35,772 nt of DNA from contig URUF01000021.1 of the NCBI GenBank assembly GCA_900550955.1, positions 1-35,772 of the forward strand, given 5' to 3'. The position numbers and the translations under genes were made by a program. Shown here piece by piece: positions 1 to 7,941 of the stretch. Every line of letters begins with the position of its first letter. The stretch's first letter is position 1. The notes under the pieces are model-generated. The model did no database searches. It was not told the origin of the DNA and was given only the letters and a program-made list of their open reading frames with translations. This stretch comes from an uncultured Eubacteriales bacterium (lineage in GTDB: Bacteria > Bacillota > Clostridia > Christensenellales > Aristaeellaceae).

Positions 1-53
1 TGGCCAGAACGACGATTGAGGTTGCGGGTCTGCGGCCCTCCAAACCTCCCATG

Positions 54-110
54 GGGTTTATCGACAGTCTGAAGCGATACCCGGCTACGCTTCCGGGTAT
101 CGCTTCATTT
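54..110 (+). terminator. Hairpin, probable terminator of a gene left of the window
   Basis: A perfect 14-bp stem (71-84 with 93-106, arm GAAGCGATACCCGG) encloses an 8-nt loop and is followed on the + strand by a T-rich stretch (107-115). It is directly preceded by TTTATCGACAGTCTG (57-71), a motif resembled at the right edge of the window. The T-rich side suggests it ends a + strand transcript entering from the left. It may also stop pgi transcription from the other strand, although no T-run follows in that direction. The remaining bases of 1-158 hold no gene I can support. Confidence 0.6.
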
Positions 111-158
111 CATTTGATCTGTCGCGCCTCAACGAGCCTTTTCAAGGCCCATGGGAAC

Positions 159-1583
159 TTATAGCGTGTATTCCTTCCTGCTGGCGGGACGGCCCTTCAT
201 TTCCTCGGCCTTGCGCAGGTACTTCTCGCTTTGGTTGCCTAGCACGGCGTAGCTGGCGATTTTGCTTTCCTCCACACCGGGCTGGTTGAAGGCGTCGATG
301 TCCAGCAGCTCGCCGGTGTAGGCTGTGGCCATTTCAAAGAAGAACAGCAGCTGGCCGATAGTGTAGGGGTTTACCTCGGGCAGCACGATGGTTTGGCTCA
401 TGCGACCGGAACGGTACAGGGCGTACTCGGTGCCGCGGCGCTCCGCGTCAATCAGGGCGTTAAGCGTTTTGCCGCCCAGGAAGGCCACGTCCGGGAATTC
501 CTCGCAGCCATGGGAAATTTCAAACTGGTTGCGGAACTGGCCCACCTTCAGGAAGGTGATGACCTTATCATAGGGGCCTTCGGTGTAAAGCTGAAGCTGG
601 CTGTGCTGGTCGGTCACGCCAAGGGCCTTGGTGGGGGTCTGGCCCACGTTTACGGCCATGCCCTTGCGGGTCACGTTTTTGCCAAGGCTTTCGGCCCATA
701 GCTGGCAGAACCAGTCGGCCATGTACTTAAGGCTGTCGGCATAGGGCATAACAACCTGTACGTTGGCTTCCATGTCCTGCATGGCGATATATTGCAGCAC
801 GGCCTCCAGCAAGGCGGGGTTATGCCATACGTCGTCGGTTTTGCAGCGCGCGTCCATGGCGGCGGCGCCGGCGAGCATCTCGCGGATATCGATGCCGCAA
901 ACGGCGGCGGGCAGCAGGCCCACGGGGCTGAGCTCGCTGAAGCGGCCGCCCACGCTGGCGGGAATGTGGAACAGCTCAAAGCCATGCTCCTTAGCCAGCT
1001 TGATCAGGTTGCCCTTTTCCTTGTCGGTGGTGGCGATAATGTGTTTGGCCCAGCCCTCGCCAACCTCCTTCTTGAGCAGCTCGGAAATGATAAGGTACTG
1101 GCTCATGGTTTCGGCGGTCGCGCCGGACTTGGTAATCACGTTGAAGCAGGTGCGCTTTACGTCGATCACGTCCAGCAGGGCGGCCATGCGCTCGGGGTCG
1201 ATGTTATCCTCCACGTAAAGGCGGGGGCCGCCGCGCTTTTCAGCGGGCAGCTCGTTGTAATGCAGATGATTCAACGCCTGCTGGATGGCGATGGGGCCAA
1301 GCGCGCTGCCGCCGATGCCCAGCACCACAAAGGCGTCAAATTCCTTGCGCACGTTTTCCGCCACGCGTTCGATGTGGCTGACGATTTCCTCCTGGTTATA
1401 GGGCAATTCCATCCAGCCAAGCCAGCCGGTACCGCGGTTCTTTTCTACGTTATGCTGCGCCGTGGCGGCGGCGGAGGCCATGCCGTCCACCTGGCCGGCA
1501 TCGATGCCGTACTGGAAGCCGATGATATCGCTCATCATATGGTTTACATCCAACACGATGGGCTCGCGCAGGTTTTGTGCCAT
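159..1583 (-). CDS. pgi: Glucose-6-phosphate isomerase
   Basis: This 474-residue cytoplasmic enzyme interconverts glucose 6-phosphate and fructose 6-phosphate in glycolysis and gluconeogenesis. Both family signatures are visible: GGRFSELSPVGLLP in the middle and FNQPGVEESK near the C-terminus, the latter holding the conserved Lys. The sugar-phosphate loops GIGGSALGP and TKSGATAET are also present. Length is near that of short bacterial PGIs. The start was set at the third in-frame ATG (1583), because AAAGGA lies about 9 nt upstream of it; two ATGs further upstream, at 1601 and 1592, overlap that ribosome-binding site. It has its own extended -10 promoter (1621-1649) and diverges from the MBL-fold gene. 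fbp and pgi in the same window are both central carbon genes but are far apart and not co-transcribed. Confidence 0.95.
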   Translation of the reverse strand: MAQNLREPIVLDVNHMMSDIIGFQYGIDAGQVDGMASAAATAQHNVEKNRGTGWLGWMELPYNQEEIVSHIERVAENVRKEFDAFVVLGIGGSALGPIAIQQALNHLHYNELPAEKRGGPRLYVEDNIDPERMAALLDVIDVKRTCFNVITKSGATAETMSQYLIISELLKKEVGEGWAKHIIATTDKEKGNLIKLAKEHGFELFHIPASVGGRFSELSPVGLLPAAVCGIDIREMLAGAAAMDARCKTDDVWHNPALLEAVLQYIAMQDMEANVQVVMPYADSLKYMADWFCQLWAESLGKNVTRKGMAVNVGQTPTKALGVTDQHSQLQLYTEGPYDKVITFLKVGQFRNQFEISHGCEEFPDVAFLGGKTLNALIDAERRGTEYALYRSGRMSQTIVLPEVNPYTIGQLLFFFEMATAYTGELLDIDAFNQPGVEESKIASYAVLGNQSEKYLRKAEEMKGRPASRKEYTL

Positions 1584-1620
1584 TTGAATCCATCCTTTCA
1601 TGCGTCCCTAAGATACAGCT

Positions 1621-1649
1621 AGTATAGCATAAAATGGATGGTTTTGAAA
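1621..1649 (-). promoter_or_regulatory. pgi promoter
   Basis: On the minus strand, TTTCAA (1644-1649) and TATACT (1621-1626) are separated by 17 bp. A TG dinucleotide one base before the -10 makes it an extended -10 promoter, which compensates for the weak -35. It lies about 40 bp upstream of the chosen pgi start. Confidence 0.65.
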
Positions 1650-1673
1650 CGGGCTTTCTGAAAAAAGCCGGAT

Positions 1674-1702
1674 TTGACGTGCGCGCGCCCGGGCCCTATA
1701 AT
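1674..1702 (+). promoter_or_regulatory. Promoter of the MBL-fold hydrolase gene
   Basis: TTGACG (1674-1679) and a perfect TATAAT (1697-1702) are 17 bp apart. The spacer is very G+C rich. The ATG is 41 bp downstream of the -10. This is a strong sigma-A type promoter arranged back-to-back with that of pgi. Confidence 0.75.
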
Positions 1703-1743
1703 AAAAGGCGGGCGGACGCACCGCCGGAAAGGGGCGCTTTTGA

Positions 1744-2625
1744 ATGTACGAGCTTTGCCGGGCGGGCGAGAATACGTATTTTGTGGATTGCCCGGCCAAA
1801 ATAGGCGTATATGTGAGGCCCGGCGGAAGGGCCTGCCTGATTGACAGCGGAGGCGACCGCAGCGCGGGCAAGCGCGCGCTGCGCACCCTTCAGGAGCAAG
1901 GGTGGGAGCTTGAGGCCGTTATCAACACGCATTCCCATGCCGATCACACAGGCGGCAACCGCTACTTGCAGGCGCAGACGGGCTGCCGCGTATTTGCGGA
2001 CGGCCTTGAGGCCGCGGTGATTGGCCAGCCGGTGCTGGAGCCCGCCTGCCTGTATGGCGGTTGCCCGCCGGGGGCGCTCAGGCACAAATTTTTGATGGCG
2101 GAGGCAAGCGTGGTTACGCCGTCGGGCGATCCCGCCTTTCCAAAGGAGCTTGAGCTGATTCCGCTGCCTGGGCACTCGTTTGGCATGGTGGGCGTGCGCA
2201 CGCCCGACGATGTGGTGTTCCTGGCGGACTGCCTTACCAGCCAGCGCACGCTGGAAAAATATCGCATTCCGTATCTGTATGACGTGGCGGCGCATCTGGA
2301 AACGCTGGACAGGGTGGCGGGCATGCGGGCCAGGCTGTTTGTGCCATCCCATGCCGAGGCCGGAGAGGATATGAGCGGCCTGGTACGCCTGAACCGTGAA
2401 AATACGCTGGAAACGGCGGAGCTGCTTGTGCGCCTGCTGGAGAGCCCGATGGGCTTTGACGCGCTGCTCAAGGCGGTGTTTCAGGCCTGCGGCCTTGTGA
2501 TGACGTTTGAACAGCATGCCCTGGTGGGCAGCACTGTTCGCTCCTATTTGACGTGGCTGTTGAACGAGGGACGGGTAACCGTTGATTTTGCAAGCGGCAT
2601 GGCCGAATGGCAAAGCGTTGAATAA
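1744..2625 (+). CDS. Metallo-beta-lactamase-fold hydrolase
   Basis: This 293-residue protein carries the signature HSHADH (within THSHADHTGG, about residues 62-71), which binds two metals in the metallo-beta-lactamase fold. Further metal-ligand positions are likely in LPGHSFG, FLADCL and VPSHAE. These match the usual His/Asp/His order of glyoxalase II-like hydrolases. The C-terminal part is probably helical and extends the core fold. The substrate cannot be told from sequence; glyoxalase-like thioester hydrolysis and general hydrolase activity are both possible. AAAGGGG precedes the ATG by about 9 nt. The gene is monocistronic, with a strong promoter before it and a strong terminator after it. 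Confidence 0.85.
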   Translation: MYELCRAGENTYFVDCPAKIGVYVRPGGRACLIDSGGDRSAGKRALRTLQEQGWELEAVINTHSHADHTGGNRYLQAQTGCRVFADGLEAAVIGQPVLEPACLYGGCPPGALRHKFLMAEASVVTPSGDPAFPKELELIPLPGHSFGMVGVRTPDDVVFLADCLTSQRTLEKYRIPYLYDVAAHLETLDRVAGMRARLFVPSHAEAGEDMSGLVRLNRENTLETAELLVRLLESPMGFDALLKAVFQACGLVMTFEQHALVGSTVRSYLTWLLNEGRVTVDFASGMAEWQSVE

Positions 2626-2638
2626 AAAAGCGCCGAAG

Positions 2639-2678
2639 GCGGCGCGGCGGGAAAAAGAAAACCGCCGCGCCGCTTTTT
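2639..2678 (+). terminator. Rho-independent terminator after the MBL-fold gene
   Basis: A perfect 12-bp G+C stem (2639-2650 with 2662-2673) has an 11-nt A-rich loop and is followed by TTTTT (2674-2678). It begins 13 bp after the stop codon. Confidence 0.9.
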
Positions 2679-2807
2679 GTATGCATGCGCATGGCCGCAA
2701 ATGGCAGCAAATGCTTTGGTTTCCACGGTTGCTAAGGCTTCAAACCGCGCATAGTAAGCACGCATGATTTTTGCATTGTATGCGCAGCAGGTTTGGGGGG
2801 ATTGGAA

Positions 2808-5800
2808 ATGAAAAAAGGAAAGCGAAAGGGCGCGAAGGCCCGTGCGCAGCAGCGGCCCGAGAAGATTGCCAGCGCCGATTCCCACGCCGCGCGCGAAGCC
2901 GCCGCCATGGAAGACGCCGCCCGCAGCGGCGATGACGAAGCGCTGCATATTGGCCAACAGCCCGATAAGCCATACGGCGTGCTGGAGCCGGTGGACGATG
3001 AAAACGCCGTGCCCGGCGAGGAACCGGCGGAATACTACCTCAATATGCAGGATGCCATGAATACCCTTCGGGAGGACGACCCGGACGAATGGCGCAGAAA
3101 AGCGCGCGGCGAGGAAAGCGATGAAGCGCGGGAGCCGGACGGGACGGAGGAACAAGAAGGGGAGAAAGCAGGCAGGATGGAGCTGGACGGCGCTTCGGGG
3201 GATGAACCCCCGCTGGACGGCGGAGCTGATGGCGACGGCCCGCCGGACGAGGCTGACGGGCCTGCCGGTAAGGAAGCGCCCGGAGAAGAGGAAACGCATG
3301 GCGATATGCCAAGCGAGGCCGCCCCGGCGGAGGAAGGGATGCCGCCGTTATCTGGGGGCGAGGCGGCTGTTCCTCACCGGCGCGCGCAGGGCCGCCGCGA
3401 TATGCGCCATGCCAAAACCCGCCGGCATGCGGCGAAAAGGCTGCATACCCCGGATATTTCCAACACGGGGCTGCCTACCAAGCGCCATCCCGTGCGCGCC
3501 GCGCTGGGCGTGCTGGCATGCCTGATGGCGGCCGCCCTGGTGGGCGCGTACTTCGCCTTTGACGTGGCGGACTGGCAAACGCTGGATATCAGCAAAATCA
3601 CCGCCGCGCCCCAAACCGGCTATATGTATGATAACGAGGGCAAGCTGATCACCAAAATACGCGGGGCGGAAAACCGCGTGGTCATTCCCCTGGAGGATAT
3701 CCCGCTGCAAACAAGGCAGGTATTTCTTGCGGCGGAGGACCTACGGTTTTATAAGCACCACGGCATCGATTTTGTGCGCCTGTTCGGCGCGGTGGCCGCC
3801 AATATCCGCGAGGGCGGCTACGCGCAGGGCGCAAGCACCATCACCATGCAGCTTATCCGCCAGAGCCATTTGAGCACGCAAAAGACCATCGCCCGCAAGC
3901 TGGAGGAAATGTGGCTGGCCGTAAACCTGGAACGGCAGATGAGCAAGGATGAAATCCTGGCCATGTACCTGAATTACATTTATTTTGGCAACGGCGCATA
4001 CGGCATCCAGGCTGCGGCACACGCCTATTTTGGCGTGGACGCGCAGGCATTAACCCTCACACAGGCCGCCGCGCTGGCAGCCAGCATCAAAGCGCCCAGC
4101 CATTATGCGCCTCACGTGAATGAAAAAAGCAACCGCGCCCGCCGCAATTACATTTTGGATACCATGCTCAACGAAGGCATGATTGACCAGGCTACGCACG
4201 ACCAGGCTTCCGCCGAAGCCCTGGCCCTGGTGGAAGCGCCGGCGGAGGAGCTGTCCCACGGCTGGTTTGTGGACGCGGTGCTGGACGAGGCCGAAAGCCT
4301 GCTTGGCATGACCAGCGACCAGGTGTTAACCGGCGGCTTTGTAATCAATACCACGCTTAGCCGTACGCATCAAGAGCAGCTTGAAAAGGAGTTTGAAAAG
4401 GACGTATTCCCGGCCAAGGCCAGCGACGGCACGCTGGTGCAGGGCGCGGCGGCCTGCGTGAACACGCGCACCGGAGAGGTGCTGGCCATCGTGGGCGGGC
4501 GCAGCTACGATGTCCGGCGCGGCTTCAACCGCGCCACGCAGCTGCGCCGCCAGCCCGGCTCGGCGCTGAAACCGCTGGTGGCCTATGCCCCGGCCATTGA
4601 CCAGTATGGCTACATGACCGCCAGCGTATTGAAGGATGAGCCCACCAATTTTAACGGCTACAAGCCACGCAACGCCAGCTATACCTATTATGGCAACGTA
4701 AGCATGCGTTCCGCGCTGCAAAGCAGCCTGAACGTGGCGACCGTTGCGCTTTTCAACCAGATTGGCGTACAAGCAGGGCGTACCTATTTGGAAAAGGTGG
4801 GCATCCCGCTGGACGAGCGCGACGCAAACCTGGCGCTGGCCCTGGGCGCGATGACCTATGGCGTATCGCCCGTGCAGCTGGCGGCGGCCTACGCGCCCTT
4901 TGGCAACGGCGGCACGTTCCACAGCCCGCATTTTATCAACCGCATCACGGATGCGGACGGCCGCGTGCTCTACCAGCACCGCGACAGCGGCGCGCAGGTG
5001 CTCAAGGCGCAGTCCGCCTACCTGATGACCAGCCTTTTGCAGTCCGTTACCTCCTCGGGTACGGGAGCGAAGCTATCCAGCGCAGGCACGCCGGTGGCGG
5101 GCAAAACCGGCACCGTGAACATGACCGGCGGCGGCAACCGCGATATCTGGATGGCGGCGTACAACAGCGAGATTTCCTGCGCCTTCTGGATGGGCTTTGA
5201 CGAGCCGGACAGCAAGCATAAGCTCCAGGGCTGGGTGAGCGGCGGCGACAACACCGCCGCCATGGCGCGCAATTATTTCAAGGCGCTTTATCAAAACCGG
5301 GATAAGCCGCAGTTTACCCGCCCTGAGGGCATTATCGCGCTGGAAATTGACAAGCAGGCCATCAAGTGGCGGGGCGAACCCATGCTGGCGGTGGACCTTA
5401 CGCCCAAAAGCTACCGCTATACCGAGTACTTTGCCGCCGACAACTATCCCACGAAAAAGAGCGACGTATGGACGCCCCCGCGCTCGCCTAACAACTTTAC
5501 CGTGGGCCATAACGACAGCGGCTATCCCCTGCTGATGATCCAGCCCGCGGACACGGCCATTTACCGTGTGCAGCGCGATACCTACGGCGAAAGCTTTGTG
5601 CTTACGGAGCTGTACGGCGGCGCGGGCGAAACCCTTTACTACACCGATACCAGCGCCAAGCCGGGCGTGGTGTATACCTACCGCGTGATTCCCGTACATG
5701 CGGAGCTATTGAACAACGGCATCCTGCTTGAGGGCGTGCAGGCGGTGCAGGTGGCCCAGGCCAACCTGTCCGGCGCGGGCGGGTTATGGAACAGCATCCG

Positions 5801-5888
5801 CGACTTCTTCAGCGGAGGCAAGCGGGAGGAAACCGACGCGGTGCAGAGCATGACGGAGAACCAGCGCTCGATTTTTTGGAGCGATTGA
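2808..5888 (+). CDS. Class A penicillin-binding protein (glycosyltransferase plus transpeptidase)
   Basis: This 1026-residue bifunctional enzyme polymerises and cross-links peptidoglycan at the outer face of the membrane. Domain order: a long, charged cytoplasmic N-terminus (1 to about 227), one membrane segment (about 228-250), a GT51 glycosyltransferase with the catalytic EDLRFYKHHG motif (about 310), then a transpeptidase with SALK (Ser about 585), SLN (about 640) and KTG (about 766). A C-terminal region of roughly 170 residues resembles a fibronectin III-like domain. The start is the ATG at 2808, with GGGGGGA 6 nt upstream; an in-frame TTG at 2793 overlaps that site. The N-terminus is acidic and low in complexity (D/E/G/P rich), turning basic just before the membrane segment. 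It is a PBP1A-like (PonA) protein; I give no symbol because several paralogues are usual. Confidence 0.95.
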   Translation: MKKGKRKGAKARAQQRPEKIASADSHAAREAAAMEDAARSGDDEALHIGQQPDKPYGVLEPVDDENAVPGEEPAEYYLNMQDAMNTLREDDPDEWRRKARGEESDEAREPDGTEEQEGEKAGRMELDGASGDEPPLDGGADGDGPPDEADGPAGKEAPGEEETHGDMPSEAAPAEEGMPPLSGGEAAVPHRRAQGRRDMRHAKTRRHAAKRLHTPDISNTGLPTKRHPVRAALGVLACLMAAALVGAYFAFDVADWQTLDISKITAAPQTGYMYDNEGKLITKIRGAENRVVIPLEDIPLQTRQVFLAAEDLRFYKHHGIDFVRLFGAVAANIREGGYAQGASTITMQLIRQSHLSTQKTIARKLEEMWLAVNLERQMSKDEILAMYLNYIYFGNGAYGIQAAAHAYFGVDAQALTLTQAAALAASIKAPSHYAPHVNEKSNRARRNYILDTMLNEGMIDQATHDQASAEALALVEAPAEELSHGWFVDAVLDEAESLLGMTSDQVLTGGFVINTTLSRTHQEQLEKEFEKDVFPAKASDGTLVQGAAACVNTRTGEVLAIVGGRSYDVRRGFNRATQLRRQPGSALKPLVAYAPAIDQYGYMTASVLKDEPTNFNGYKPRNASYTYYGNVSMRSALQSSLNVATVALFNQIGVQAGRTYLEKVGIPLDERDANLALALGAMTYGVSPVQLAAAYAPFGNGGTFHSPHFINRITDADGRVLYQHRDSGAQVLKAQSAYLMTSLLQSVTSSGTGAKLSSAGTPVAGKTGTVNMTGGGNRDIWMAAYNSEISCAFWMGFDEPDSKHKLQGWVSGGDNTAAMARNYFKALYQNRDKPQFTRPEGIIALEIDKQAIKWRGEPMLAVDLTPKSYRYTEYFAADNYPTKKSDVWTPPRSPNNFTVGHNDSGYPLLMIQPADTAIYRVQRDTYGESFVLTELYGGAGETLYYTDTSAKPGVVYTYRVIPVHAELLNNGILLEGVQAVQVAQANLSGAGGLWNSIRDFFSGGKREETDAVQSMTENQRSIFWSD

Positions 5889-5899
5889 ATGAGAAGGCG

Positions 5900-5935
5900 A
5901 AAAGGCGCGGGCTGCGCAAACGGCCCGCGCCTTTT
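5900..5935. terminator. Bidirectional terminator between convergent genes
   Basis: A perfect 13-bp stem (5900-5912 with 5923-5935) starts with AAAA and ends with TTTT, so it provides a U-tract on both strands. It lies between the ends of the PBP gene (+) and the regulator gene (-). Confidence 0.85.
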
Positions 5936-5945
5936 CCTCAAAATT

Positions 5946-7742
5946 TCATTCGCCGTCCTGAAGGGCAAACGAGCCCTTCAGCTTGCGGTACAGCGTGGAA
6001 CGCGATATGGCCAGGCGCTTGGCGGCGTTGGAATAGTTCATATGCTCCTTGCGCAAAACCAGCGCGCAAATGCGCTGCTCAATTTCCTCCAGCGAGCCGT
6101 TCAGGTTTACCGAATCGACGGTTACAGGCGCGCTTTCAAAGGAGCTGAGAACGCTTGCCGCCTGCTCGGCGGTGATGTAATGCTGCGTGGCGGAGCTAAC
6201 CAGCTGGCGCATGACGGATTTGAGCTGGTTTATGTTATAGCGCCACTGAAAGCTGCACAAAAGCTCCATGGCGTCGGTGTTGAGGGCGATAACCTCCTTG
6301 CCCAGCTCCAGGTTGTATTTGTTGATCAGGGCGTCCACAATGCCCGGTATATCCTCGGCCCGTTCGTTCAGCCTGGGGATATGGATGTGATTTCCCACCA
6401 GATAGTCGCATAGTTCAAAGATCAGCTTCTCCTGGGATACGAGGGTGTTGGGGCTTTCCGTCGCGGTAACGATTAGCGGATTGTGGGTTGAGAAGGACGT
6501 ATCCTCCAAAAAATCGCAAAGCAGGCGCTGGCAATCAAAGGGGAGCAAGTGCAGGTTATTCACCAATAAAGGCACATGCGAACCGTATAAAGCCGAATTG
6601 GGGCTGCTGAACGCCTGCTCCAGCGCGCTTAGCGTAACGGTGGCGCAGTCGATAACCACAAGGGGTAGGTTGGCAAAGCGGCCGGTGCACCACATATATT
6701 TTGCCAGCAGCTCCTTGCAGGCGCCTACCTCGCCCGTGATAACCGTTGGCGATTTATCCGAAAGCGCAAGCTGCGCGGAGGCGAGCAGCTGCTGCGGCAG
6801 CTGGTACGCCTTCGCCTGGATATCCTGCGTACCCTCCTCGGATGGGTAAAGCACCTGGATATGCCGCTTGGAGGCTGTTGAAAACGGCGGCTGGGAAACG
6901 GAAATATAAAAGGCGTAGTACTTGTGCTCCAGGTGCAGGCACCGGCCCTGGACGGTCATAACCGCGCCATCCAGCTTGTGCACGCTTAGGGTGGGCGTTT
7001 CCTGCTCGCAAAGCGTGGCCAGGGGCTTGGCCATCAGCTTGCCCAGCTCTTGCAGGGTTAGGGGCATATCCACAAAGTTGGAAAGCACAACCTTCTTTTC
7101 GCTGTTATATACAAGGATGGAGGAGGAAAGGTTCTTGATCAGCTCGGAGGTTAGGTTCAGCATTTCATATACGCGCAGGTGCTGCTTGCGGTTGTTGATG
7201 GCCTCCTGGATGGTATCCTCGATACTGGCCTTGCTGGAGGTAATCAGCAGGGCGGGAATGTTGGCGCGCTGCGCGGTGTTAACGGCGTAAACGTCGCCCA
7301 CGATCAGCCGCACGCCGCGCTTGGACAGCTGCGTTACATAGGCGTCGGCATTTTCCTCGCTTTCAATTTCGTAGGTAAGGATATCCTGATATTGCAGAAT
7401 ATCCATCACCTGGTGCGCGGTTTCCAGAATGTTGGAGGAGGCCAGAATGGCAAAGGGCACGCCGCGGCGCTTGGCCATGGTGATTACGCGCAGCATATCA
7501 TACAGGGATACCTTGATTTCTGAAATGGGAATGATGGAGCTGCTTTTGAGCATTTTGGCCGTATAGCCGCGCGCCAATACGCAATCATACTGGTAAAAAT
7601 TGATTTCCGTAATTTTTTTTAAATAATCGTCGTAGGTGCCCATGAAGATATCCATAGAAAGGTCGGGATAACCGCTTTGGGCCTCCCTAAGAACGGTGCG
7701 CATGGATTCATAAGGGGCAAAGGCCAAAACTTTCATCTTCAT
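5946..7742 (-). CDS. PrpR_N/Fis-type transcriptional regulator with degenerate AAA+ domain
   Basis: This 598-residue regulator has three parts. The N-terminal half (about 1-190) matches the PrpR_N/propionate-activator sensor type, with alternating beta-alpha stretches such as VLAFAPYE, YDCVLARGYTA and GVRLIVGDVYAV. The middle resembles a sigma-54 activator AAA+ domain but is eroded: Walker A reads GEVGACKE with the last Gly replaced by Cys, Walker B reads PLLVNNLHLL with both acidic residues as Asn, and the GAFTGA loop is missing. The C-terminus is a Fis-type helix-turn-helix (SNAAKRLAISRSTLYRKLKG). It probably regulates the divergent operon by DNA binding without opening sigma-54 promoters. 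The start at 7742 (or ATG 7736) is preferred because its promoter occupies 7804-7832, inside the upstream open frame. Confidence 0.8.
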   Translation of the reverse strand: MKMKVLAFAPYESMRTVLREAQSGYPDLSMDIFMGTYDDYLKKITEINFYQYDCVLARGYTAKMLKSSSIIPISEIKVSLYDMLRVITMAKRRGVPFAILASSNILETAHQVMDILQYQDILTYEIESEENADAYVTQLSKRGVRLIVGDVYAVNTAQRANIPALLITSSKASIEDTIQEAINNRKQHLRVYEMLNLTSELIKNLSSSILVYNSEKKVVLSNFVDMPLTLQELGKLMAKPLATLCEQETPTLSVHKLDGAVMTVQGRCLHLEHKYYAFYISVSQPPFSTASKRHIQVLYPSEEGTQDIQAKAYQLPQQLLASAQLALSDKSPTVITGEVGACKELLAKYMWCTGRFANLPLVVIDCATVTLSALEQAFSSPNSALYGSHVPLLVNNLHLLPFDCQRLLCDFLEDTSFSTHNPLIVTATESPNTLVSQEKLIFELCDYLVGNHIHIPRLNERAEDIPGIVDALINKYNLELGKEVIALNTDAMELLCSFQWRYNINQLKSVMRQLVSSATQHYITAEQAASVLSSFESAPVTVDSVNLNGSLEEIEQRICALVLRKEHMNYSNAAKRLAISRSTLYRKLKGSFALQDGE

Positions 7743-7764
7743 GCCGGATACCATTCCTTCCTTA

Positions 7765-7782
7765 CCATATGTGCCATATGTG
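7765..7782. repeat. Tandem 9-mer repeat in the regulator leader
   Basis: CCATATGTG occurs twice with no gap (7765-7773 and 7774-7782), and CATATGT recurs at 7823-7829 next to the regulator's -35 box. The pair lies just downstream of the predicted transcription start of the minus-strand regulator. That position would suit an autoregulatory operator, but no binding protein is shown. Confidence 0.4.
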
Positions 7783-7803
7783 CGGAATATAGAGGACGAT
7801 AGA

Positions 7804-7832
7804 ATTGTATCAAAATAGTATGCATATGTCAA
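7804..7832 (-). promoter_or_regulatory. Promoter of the PrpR_N/Fis-type regulator
   Basis: On the minus strand a perfect TTGACA (7827-7832) and TACAAT (7804-7809) are separated by 17 bp. This is a strong sigma-A promoter that would give a leader of about 55 nt before the start at 7742. Confidence 0.75.
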
Positions 7833-7850
7833 TTTGATTTGTGGAAATCG

Positions 7851-7877
7851 AATTTTGTTTTATTTTAAAACACAATT
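7851..7877. promoter_or_regulatory. Imperfect palindrome, candidate operator of the divergent pair
   Basis: AATTTTGTTTTA (7851-7862) and TAAAACACAATT (7866-7877) form 12-bp arms with one mismatch around a 3-bp centre. The site lies in an A+T-rich island between the two divergent promoters, centred roughly 60-65 bp upstream of each predicted start. That is a typical place for an activator of both units. Binding by the neighbouring Fis-type regulator is an inference. Confidence 0.5.
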
Positions 7878-7891
7878 TTGCCCCGAAGGCA

Positions 7892-7920
7892 TTGCTTGAA
7901 TTGTCTATGTGTGCTAATTT
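7892..7920 (+). promoter_or_regulatory. Promoter of the dehydrogenase/ABC operon
   Basis: TTGCTT (7892-7897) and TAATTT (7915-7920) are separated by 17 bp, about 20 bp upstream of the SDR start. Both boxes depart from consensus, which fits a promoter that needs an activator. No -24/-12 sigma-54 element was found. Confidence 0.5.
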
Positions 7921-7941
7921 TATGCCAAGAGGTGACACAAA

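Noticed and set aside
51..164. 37-codon open frame starting ATG GGG TTT
   Set aside because: It reads through the edge hairpin and motif and into the end of pgi; no ribosome-binding site or homologous pattern.
7743..7832. N-terminal extension of the regulator by 30 codons
   Set aside because: The extension contains the gene's own consensus promoter (7804-7832) and is A+T-rich intergenic DNA; the start at 7742 or 7736 is better.
7842..7941. Sigma-54 (-24/-12) promoter before the SDR gene
   Set aside because: No GG-N10-GC arrangement in the right context was found, and the regulator lacks the sigma-54 contact loop.
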